A DNA stretch of 64,000 nucleotides from assembly GCA_033722555.1 (NCBI GenBank), contig JAWVYS010000013.1, positions 4,025 to 68,024 on the forward strand, in the 5' to 3' direction. Positions within the stretch are counted from its first letter, which is position 1. The number at the start of each line of letters is the position of its first letter. The notes under the pieces were generated by a model. It searched no databases and was not told where the DNA came from. It saw nothing but the letters and a program-made list of their open reading frames with translations. The stretch comes from Brumimicrobium sp033722555 (GTDB lineage: Bacteria; Bacteroidota; Bacteroidia; Flavobacteriales_D; Crocinitomicaceae). Made by a program: the position numbers and the translations under genes. Positions 55,401 through 61,971 of the stretch are shown here, in pieces.

Positions 55401-56120
55401 TTATTTTGCTATCGCCAGCGTGAGCAAACTTATTTTTTGACCGGGCAGAAGATCCTTGATTGATTTTGCGGCTGCTTCCAGGGTAGACCCCGTTGTCAAA
55501 ACATCATCAACAATGGCTGTGTGATTATAATTGTTCAGTATATCAGGGTCTGCTTCGAATATTGTTTTAACGTTGTCCCACCTTTCAAATCTGTTCTTTT
55601 TCGTTTGAGAATCGTGGTGCTTTTTTCTGCGAACTCCCTCAATTACGGGAATATTTAAAACGTTGCTTAGTCCTTGGGCGATCAAAGCACTTTGATTATA
55701 GCCGCGGATAAAACTTTTTTTAGAATGCAAAGGAATAGGAATGAGAGCGTCGATGGAAAGGAACTTTTCTGTATCCAGCAATCGGCGCCCCATCATTTCA
55801 CCCATAAAAACACCCAGTTCTTTTCCTTCTTTATATTTTATAGTATGTAAAATCGTTTGGGTGGAATTTCCTTTTTCAAAGAAAAGACATGCCCAAACAT
55901 GTTCTATTTTTATTCTGCCCCAGAAGAGTTCGTCAGCGTCCGTTGGCTCAATGTATTTTTCGTAATCGGTAAAAGACAAATTAGTCAGACAGCTGATACA
56001 GAAGAATGATTGAGATTCGGGAAGTTCATCCTGACAAATAATACACGGATTCGGATAAATGAGTGATAAAAATCCCTTCATGGATTTACCAAAAATCTCG
56101 GATGCCTTTCGGGGGTTCAT
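55401..56120 (-). CDS. ComF family protein (amidophosphoribosyltransferase-like)
   Basis: The protein has 239 residues. An N-terminal zinc-binding segment has two cysteine pairs (CIICQDE and FFCISC). The C-terminal phosphoribosyltransferase domain has the PRPP loop VDDVLTTGST near 203-212, and RGYNQSALIAQGLS is the ComF signature. In competent bacteria ComF helps import single-stranded DNA; many Bacteroidota have it without known competence. It lies alone, divergent from nrdB across a 445-bp gap. Confidence 0.9.
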   Translation of the reverse strand: MNPRKASEIFGKSMKGFLSLIYPNPCIICQDELPESQSFFCISCLTNLSFTDYEKYIEPTDADELFWGRIKIEHVWACLFFEKGNSTQTILHTIKYKEGKELGVFMGEMMGRRLLDTEKFLSIDALIPIPLHSKKSFIRGYNQSALIAQGLSNVLNIPVIEGVRRKKHHDSQTKKNRFERWDNVKTIFEADPDILNNYNHTAIVDDVLTTGSTLEAAAKSIKDLLPGQKISLLTLAIAK

Positions 56121-56253
56121 TTATAGCTTTATTTAACAATTAGTTGTTGGTAAGATAGGAGATTAAATTTTTTTCAGGGTGAAATTATGACTTAATTTTA
56201 TAGGACGTTCTTCTACTTGTTGGTTTTACTGGTTGTCGGATAAAATACTGATA

Positions 56254-56265
56254 TTTATCGATAAA
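56254..56265. promoter_or_regulatory. 12-bp palindrome TTTATCGATAAA
   Basis: A perfect palindrome in the comF-nrdB spacer, 144 bp inside from the comF start. It could be an operator for comF or part of a larger site array. No regulator is known to me for it, and chance occurrence in AT-rich DNA is possible. Confidence 0.25.
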
Positions 56266-56346
56266 GCTACATTAAATATCTGTGAATATCTTTTAATTCA
56301 ATGTTAATAATGTCGTTGAAGTCCATCAGTCAAGGGATTAAATTAT

Positions 56347-56355
56347 TTATCCACA
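56347..56355 (+). promoter_or_regulatory. Perfect DnaA box
   Basis: TTATCCACA is the strongest consensus DnaA-binding sequence and lies 211 bp before the nrdB start. In E. coli, DnaA binding regulates nrdAB, so the location is suggestive. A one-mismatch box in the opposite orientation is at 56281-56289. Confidence 0.45.
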
Positions 56356-56512
56356 TTCAAAAAAATAAATTGTGAATTTCTTTAGTTGTGAGAGAATAAA
56401 TATTTGACAATTTTTGTAGAGCTCAAATGAAGGTTTTTTACTTCTGAAAAATGCGGGTAAAAAATTTCGTAAACAGAGTATTAATAGAAGAAAAATTTGT
56501 AGTTAAACAGCG

Positions 56513-56530
56513 GTGTAGTATCGTCTACAC
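56513..56530. promoter_or_regulatory. Inverted repeat operator candidate upstream of nrdB
   Basis: GTGTAG and CTACAC arms flank six bases, 36 bp before the nrdB start. Just downstream is TATATTTTG (56536-56544), a -7-like element with one extra spacer base. The repeat thus sits where the -33 to -10 region would be, a classical repressor position. The arms do not match the NrdR box orientation. Confidence 0.5.
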
Positions 56531-56565
56531 ATGAATATATTTTGCACAATAAAAACGGTTAAAAA

Positions 56566-57540
56566 ATGGCACAAAACGAACCAATTTTAGAGGAAAACAA
56601 AAACAGATTTGTTTTATTTCCAATTAAACACGACGACATCTGGGGATTCTACAAAAAGGCGGAGGCGAGCTTCTGGACTGCAGAGGAAATTGATCTCTCA
56701 CCGGATCTTGTAGACTGGGAGAACAAATTGAACGACGACGAGCGTTATTTCGTCAAACATGTTCTTGCTTTTTTCGCCGCTTCAGACGGGATCGTGAATG
56801 AAAATTTAGCAGAGAATTTTGTTGCTGAAGTACAGTACACGGAAGCTAAATTTTTCTACGGTTTCCAGATTGCCATGGAGAACATTCATTCAGAGACTTA
56901 TTCGCTTTTGATTGATACGTATATTAAAAACACCAGTGAGAAGAATGAGCTTTTCAACGCCATCGAAACGATGGATTGTGTTAAGAAAAAAGCGGAGTGG
57001 GCGCTGAGATGGATCGATGAGGGAAATTTTGCGGAACGATTAATCGCTTTCGCCGCTGTTGAAGGTATTTTCTTCTCAGGATCTTTCTGTTCTATTTTCT
57101 GGCTTAAGAAAAGAGGGCTAATGCCGGGCCTTTCTTTCTCGAATGAGCTTATTTCAAGAGACGAAGGCTTGCACTGTGACTTTGCCTGTCTGCTTTACAA
57201 CAACCATTTGGTTAACAAACTATCAGAAGAAAAGGTAAGAGCAATCATTCTTGATGCGGTGAAGATCGAGAAAGAATTCATTCTGGAGGCACTTCCGGTA
57301 AAACTTATCGGTATGAATTCCGACCTGATGGCTCAATACATTGAATTTGTTGCCGACAGATTACTTGTAGAACTCGGTTGTAAGAAGGAATTTAATTCTA
57401 CCAATCCGTTCGATTTTATGGACATGATTTCCATCGAGGGTAAGACGAACTTCTTCGAAAAGCGAGTGGCCGAGTACCAGAAAGCAGGCGTTATGTCGGG
57501 CAACGATAAGCAATCATTCTCAATGGATGAAGATTTTTAA
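56566..57540 (+). CDS. nrdB: Class Ia ribonucleotide reductase beta subunit, eukaryote-like
   Basis: The protein has 324 residues. The di-iron site includes D74, E105 and H108, with the later EFIL and GLHCDF segments supplying the other ligands. The radical tyrosine is Y112 in ENIHSETY. Long stretches (for example FFAASDGIVNENL and LKKRGLMPGLSFSNELIS) are nearly the same as in animal R2 proteins. It generates the tyrosyl radical used by NrdA. The C-terminal tail ends DEDF, the docking peptide region. It precedes nrdA by 39 bp. Confidence 0.96.
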   Translation: MAQNEPILEENKNRFVLFPIKHDDIWGFYKKAEASFWTAEEIDLSPDLVDWENKLNDDERYFVKHVLAFFAASDGIVNENLAENFVAEVQYTEAKFFYGFQIAMENIHSETYSLLIDTYIKNTSEKNELFNAIETMDCVKKKAEWALRWIDEGNFAERLIAFAAVEGIFFSGSFCSIFWLKKRGLMPGLSFSNELISRDEGLHCDFACLLYNNHLVNKLSEEKVRAIILDAVKIEKEFILEALPVKLIGMNSDLMAQYIEFVADRLLVELGCKKEFNSTNPFDFMDMISIEGKTNFFEKRVAEYQKAGVMSGNDKQSFSMDEDF

Positions 57541-57579
57541 GAAACCACACTAGTATAAAACCAATATAAAAGAATTCCT

Positions 57580-59949
57580 ATGCATGTAATTAAAAGAGAC
57601 GGTAGAAAGGAGCCGGTGAAATTCGACAAAATAACAGCCAGAATCGTAAAGATGTGTTATGGCTTGGATCCGCTAGTATCGCCTGAAAGCGTAGCCATGA
57701 AAGTAATCGAGGGCATCTATGACGGAGTAACGACCATCGTACTGGATAATCTTGCTGCTGAGGTTGCTGCCTCTAAAACAATAGAACATCCCGATTATGC
57801 ATTGCTGGCTTCGAGGATTTCTGTTTCCAACCTTCATAAGAACACCAAAAAGACTTTTTCCGAGACGATGGAGGATTTATACAATTATATAGATCCGAAA
57901 ACCGGGAAAAACGCTGCATTACTGGCAGACGATGTTTATGAAGTAATTATGGCTAACCGTGAGCGACTGGATTCCAGCATCATTTATGACCGTGATTTCA
58001 GATATGATTATTTCGGCTTTAAAACACTTGAGCGTTCTTACCTGCTCAAATTGGACAATGAAATAGTGGAGCGCCCGCAGCACATGCTGATGCGTGTTTC
58101 AATTGGGATTCATAAAGACGATATTGAATCGGCTATCAAGACCTACAATTTGATGTCTGAAGGATGGTTTACACATGCCACACCTACTCTTTTCAATGCA
58201 GGAACCCCAAAGCCTCAAATGTCTTCTTGTTTCCTTTTGACAATGAAGGAAGACAGCATCAGCGGAATTTATCAGACTCTTCAGAGCTGTGCTCAAATCT
58301 CTCAATCTGCGGGAGGAATCGGGCTTGCTTTACATGATATCCGCGCTAAAGGATCTTATATCCGGGGAACAAACGGAACTTCTAACGGAATCGTTCCGAT
58401 GTTGAGAGTTTTCAACGATACAGCGCGTTACGTAGATCAGGGCGGTGGAAAACGTAAAGGTTCTTTCGCAATGTATTTGGAGCCATGGCATGCGGATGTA
58501 TTTGACTTCCTTGAAATGAAGAAAAATCACGGGAAGGAGGAAAACAGAGCAAGAGATTTATTTTATGCGCTCTGGATTCCTGATTTGTTCATGGAGCGTG
58601 TAGAGGCCAACGGTAAGTGGACCTTAATGTGTCCAAACGAGTGTCCAGGTTTGTCAGAGGCATACGGAGAGGAGTTTGATGCTTTATACACGAAATACGA
58701 GTCTGAAGGAAAAGGTAGAAAAACCATTAACGCTCAGGAATTATGGTTTAAAATTCTGGAATCTCAAATAGAGACAGGTACTCCGTATATGCTGTATAAG
58801 GATGCTGCCAATAAAAAATCCAACCAAAAAAACCTTGGAACAATTAAATCTTCAAACTTATGTACGGAGATTATTGAATACACCGCACCGGATGAAATAG
58901 CTGTGTGTAACCTTGCTTCACTTGCGCTGCCAAAGTACGTTACTGAGGACGGATTTGATCATGATAAATTGTTTGAGGTAACTTATCAGGCTACGATAAA
59001 CCTCAACCGCATTATCGATAGAAACTATTATCCGGTTGAAGAGGCAAGAAATTCAAACATGCGTCACCGACCAATAGGACTTGGAGTACAAGGATTGGCA
59101 GATACATATATTTTGATGAGAATGCCTTTTGATTCTCCTGAAGCGAGAAAGCTGAACCGTGATATATTTGAAACTATTTATTATGCAGCCGTTACTGCTT
59201 CCAAAGATCTTGCAAAGGTTGAAGGGCCCTATGAAACATGGAAAGGCTCACCGATCTCTGAAGGGATATTCCAGTTTGACATGTGGAATGAAACACCTTC
59301 TGACAGATGGGAGTGGGATATTCTTCGCGAAGAGGTGAAAGAACACGGGGTTAGAAATTCATTGCTTCTTGCTCCAATGCCAACAGCTTCTACAGCTCAG
59401 ATACTAGGAAACAATGAGTGTTTTGAGCCTTATACTTCCAATGTCTATACGCGAAGAGTACTCTCGGGAGAGTTTATCATAGTGAATAAACATTTGTTGA
59501 GAGACCTCGTGAAAGAAGGTTTGTGGAACAACAACATGCGTCAAAAACTGATGGCAGCAAATGGTTCTGTACAGGATATCCCGGAAATTCCTCAGGAGAT
59601 AAAGGATTTGTATAAAACAGCCTGGGAATTGTCACAGAAAGCAATCATCGAGCAAGCTGCTGATCGTGGCGCATTCATTTGCCAGTCGCAATCGCTGAAT
59701 ATTTTCATGGAGAATGCAAACTTCGGTAAACTGACATCGATGCATTTTTACGGATGGAAGAAAGGACTTAAGACAGGAATGTATTATTTGAGAACGAAAG
59801 CTGCAACGAATGCGATTCAATTTACGGTTGATAAGTCAATCACTCAAAACGATAATAAGAATACAGAACCGATGACAACAGAAGAAATTCAGGCACAGGT
59901 TTCTTGCTCATTGGATGATCCGGATAATTGTGAAATGTGTAGTGGTTAA
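57580..59949 (+). CDS. nrdA: Class Ia ribonucleotide reductase alpha subunit, eukaryote-like
   Basis: The protein has 789 residues, close to animal R1. An ATP-cone (about 1-92, MHVIKRDGRKEPVKFDKIT) provides allosteric activity control. The barrel has the redox pair C217 (SSCFLL) and C443 (AVCNLAS), the thiyl-radical cysteine C428 in NLCTEI, N426 and E430, and APMPTASTAQILGNNE. The C-terminal tail ends CEMCSG, the thioredoxin-reducible pair. It converts ribonucleoside diphosphates to deoxy forms. A strong terminator follows 32 bp after the stop. Confidence 0.97.
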   Translation: MHVIKRDGRKEPVKFDKITARIVKMCYGLDPLVSPESVAMKVIEGIYDGVTTIVLDNLAAEVAASKTIEHPDYALLASRISVSNLHKNTKKTFSETMEDLYNYIDPKTGKNAALLADDVYEVIMANRERLDSSIIYDRDFRYDYFGFKTLERSYLLKLDNEIVERPQHMLMRVSIGIHKDDIESAIKTYNLMSEGWFTHATPTLFNAGTPKPQMSSCFLLTMKEDSISGIYQTLQSCAQISQSAGGIGLALHDIRAKGSYIRGTNGTSNGIVPMLRVFNDTARYVDQGGGKRKGSFAMYLEPWHADVFDFLEMKKNHGKEENRARDLFYALWIPDLFMERVEANGKWTLMCPNECPGLSEAYGEEFDALYTKYESEGKGRKTINAQELWFKILESQIETGTPYMLYKDAANKKSNQKNLGTIKSSNLCTEIIEYTAPDEIAVCNLASLALPKYVTEDGFDHDKLFEVTYQATINLNRIIDRNYYPVEEARNSNMRHRPIGLGVQGLADTYILMRMPFDSPEARKLNRDIFETIYYAAVTASKDLAKVEGPYETWKGSPISEGIFQFDMWNETPSDRWEWDILREEVKEHGVRNSLLLAPMPTASTAQILGNNECFEPYTSNVYTRRVLSGEFIIVNKHLLRDLVKEGLWNNNMRQKLMAANGSVQDIPEIPQEIKDLYKTAWELSQKAIIEQAADRGAFICQSQSLNIFMENANFGKLTSMHFYGWKKGLKTGMYYLRTKAATNAIQFTVDKSITQNDNKNTEPMTTEEIQAQVSCSLDDPDNCEMCSG

Positions 59950-59981
59950 TAATTGTGCCGTTTTTATTGCGCTACTCTAAT

Positions 59982-60013
59982 AAAAGCACGTTTCGAAAGG
60001 GACGTGCTTTTTT
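59982..60013 (+). terminator. Rho-independent terminator of nrdBA
   Basis: A perfect 10-bp stem (AAAAGCACGT at 59982-59991, ACGTGCTTTT at 60002-60011) with a 10-nt loop ends in six T residues. It begins 32 nt after the nrdA stop. Confidence 0.85.
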
Positions 60014-60118
60014 AGTACTTATTTTGAACGCACCACGCAGTTTGCTGATGGGAAACAATTTATAGGCCTTAAGACCCAAGGAATAGCCCGAGTGAACTGA
60101 TTGATTGACCGAACGGAT

Positions 60119-60712
60119 TTACACCTGATCAATAAAAAACTTAGCCATTTTCTGTATCGCGCGACTGCGGTGGCTCATACTGTTTTTCTCCTCTAGGCTC
60201 ATTTCGGCGAATGTTTTACCACAGGATTCAGGTTCGAAGATGGGATCATATCCAAATCCATTGTTACCTGATTTTTGATCACGAATTTTACCATCTATTG
60301 TTCCCTCGAAAAAATACTCTTTACCATCCATGATTAGCGCAATAATGGTTTTAAACCTCGCTTTACGATCGGATTTACCTTGCATGCGCTTCAAGACAAG
60401 ATCCATATTGTCATTACTGTCTCGCTTAGGCCCGGCGTATCTCGCGCTATATATTCCCGGTTCACCATTGAGCGCATCAATCTCTAGTCCTGAATCGTCT
60501 GCGAAGCAGTTTACTCCGAATTTTTCATGTATATAAGTTGCTTTTTGAAGAGCATTCCCCTTGAAATCAGGCTTTTCTTCGGGGATTTCGTCGTAACAAC
60601 CTAAATCTTGTAAGGTTTTTACTTCAATATATCCGGGTAAAATAGACTGAATTTCTTCTGCCTTGTGTTCATTGTGTGTGGCGAAAACTAAGGTAACAGG
60701 ATGTTGATTCAT
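60119..60712 (-). CDS. rdgB: XTP/dITP diphosphatase (RdgB/HAM1)
   Basis: The protein has 197 residues. The N-terminal FATHNEHKAEEIQSI binds the nucleotide triphosphate, FADDSGLEIDALNGEPGIYSARYAG is split into the metal site and loop, and the C-terminal GFGYDPIFEP and SHRSRAI segments complete the family signature. It hydrolyses non-canonical purine nucleotides such as dITP and XTP to monophosphates, keeping them out of DNA. A weak minus-strand ATTG / TAAATTTA promoter-like pair lies upstream. Confidence 0.96.
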   Translation of the reverse strand: MNQHPVTLVFATHNEHKAEEIQSILPGYIEVKTLQDLGCYDEIPEEKPDFKGNALQKATYIHEKFGVNCFADDSGLEIDALNGEPGIYSARYAGPKRDSNDNMDLVLKRMQGKSDRKARFKTIIALIMDGKEYFFEGTIDGKIRDQKSGNNGFGYDPIFEPESCGKTFAEMSLEEKNSMSHRSRAIQKMAKFFIDQV

Positions 60713-60816
60713 TCGTTTTTGCGCATAAATTTAGCAATTTATTCTTCTTAAATCAATCGCATAAGGGCTCAACCTGATTCAGGCGGAAATTCAATGAACG
60801 AGTAAACCGGTTAAAT

Positions 60817-61890
60817 TTAAGGTTTAAAAAGGTTTAAATATGTTCCGGCAAGAGCCTCAACAGAATACCTTTCCTTCACTTGTATTCGACCGGCTTTCGC
60901 AATTTGCGTTCTGAAGTTTACATCTGTCAGTAGTTGTTCAAGCGCAGTTCGCCATGCATCCGGATTATCTGCGAATAAACCATTTTTCCTTTGATCAACT
61001 ATTTCAGTGTTTACCCCAACCGGAGAAAGCACGGTAGCTATTTCCAAAGCCATGTATTGCAATGCTTTAAAACCACACTTCCCTTTAGACCATTTATCTT
61101 CTTTCAAGGGCATAAGTCCAATATTGAGTTGGGAGAGGTCTTCGATTTCTGAAGTCTTATTCCATTTAATAAATTCAAGACTTTTCAGTTTGTAATTAGG
61201 AGCTTTGTTAGAGATCACGCGAAAAATGAAACGGTAATTTTTTTCTAATTCTTCAATGACTGGTATTATTTCATCAAGATAATGCATCGTGGTGTGCGTG
61301 CCGGTCCAACCAATAACGGTTGGAGATGCGTTATGATTGCTTTTCAGCGTATGTTGATTCTTTAAATCTATGGTAGTCGGAATAATTTGAACGTTTGGGT
61401 TATACTTTTCGGCAAACTGCTTTAAATATTCGTTTCCAGCTGTAATACGGTGTGCCCATTTCATGCAGTATTTTACCTTCCAGTAAGCTTTAAACCTGTG
61501 CACTTTAGCGTTGGAAGCGCTGTAGTTGGGCAACCAGATTGCATCGTCAAAATCGTAAATATAATTGATACGTCGTATTTTGGCGAGATACCATTCAAAT
61601 ATAGGGGGCCCGATATGAGCTGCTTCGCGGTGAATAAAGACGTGGTCTGATTTTTTGACTGAAAAAAGTATTTTCCAGCGTCGAAAGAAACTTTTAAGTA
61701 TTCCCGTAGCTTTCGCAAAATACTTTCCTTCGCTATAGAGGGTATTCCACGTTTTGTTGTCTAAGAAAGAATGAAAATGAATATCAAAACCTTCTTTTTC
61801 AAGCATTGGTAGGTATTGCTCAAAGCGAAAACGCTGAGAAGGAGCTTCACCGCGAGGATATGGAGCAAGTATGAATATTCTGCGACTCAT
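60817..61890 (-). CDS. GT-B fold glycosyltransferase (GT4-like)
   Basis: The protein has 357 residues. The N-terminal domain opens IFILAPYPRGEAPSQRFRFEQYL, and includes YDFDDAIWLP near 112-121. The nucleotide-sugar domain starts TVIGWTGTHTTMHYL and ends in KCGFKALQYMALEIATVLSPVGVN, where the donor-binding acidic residues of GT4 would sit. A C-terminal helix RYSVEALAGTYLNLF is typical. Donor and acceptor are unknown. It is a lone glycan gene, apart from the other clusters, between rdgB and the helicase. Confidence 0.82.
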   Translation of the reverse strand: MSRRIFILAPYPRGEAPSQRFRFEQYLPMLEKEGFDIHFHSFLDNKTWNTLYSEGKYFAKATGILKSFFRRWKILFSVKKSDHVFIHREAAHIGPPIFEWYLAKIRRINYIYDFDDAIWLPNYSASNAKVHRFKAYWKVKYCMKWAHRITAGNEYLKQFAEKYNPNVQIIPTTIDLKNQHTLKSNHNASPTVIGWTGTHTTMHYLDEIIPVIEELEKNYRFIFRVISNKAPNYKLKSLEFIKWNKTSEIEDLSQLNIGLMPLKEDKWSKGKCGFKALQYMALEIATVLSPVGVNTEIVDQRKNGLFADNPDAWRTALEQLLTDVNFRTQIAKAGRIQVKERYSVEALAGTYLNLFKP

Positions 61891-61971
61891 TCCTGCGAAG
61901 ATACATTTTCCCTGAAATTTTTTAATCCGCCGGTAATATAGATACTGTTAAATTTCAAGTCAAAGAAATCG

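Larger units (their letters stand above)
56121..56565. other. 445-bp AT-rich region upstream of nrdB
   Basis: This is the longest non-coding stretch in the window, between comF (minus) and nrdB (plus). It holds a 12-bp palindrome, a perfect DnaA box with one near match (TGTGAATAT at 56281-56289), long A/T runs, and an inverted repeat next to the nrdB start (listed separately). I see no open frame of coding character and no tRNA. It could be a long regulatory leader or, less likely, a replication-related element. Confidence 0.6.

Noticed and set aside
56513..56530. NrdR box upstream of nrdB
   Set aside because: The inverted repeat has GTGT outside and ACAC outside on the other arm, the opposite polarity to the NrdR consensus, and only one copy is seen.
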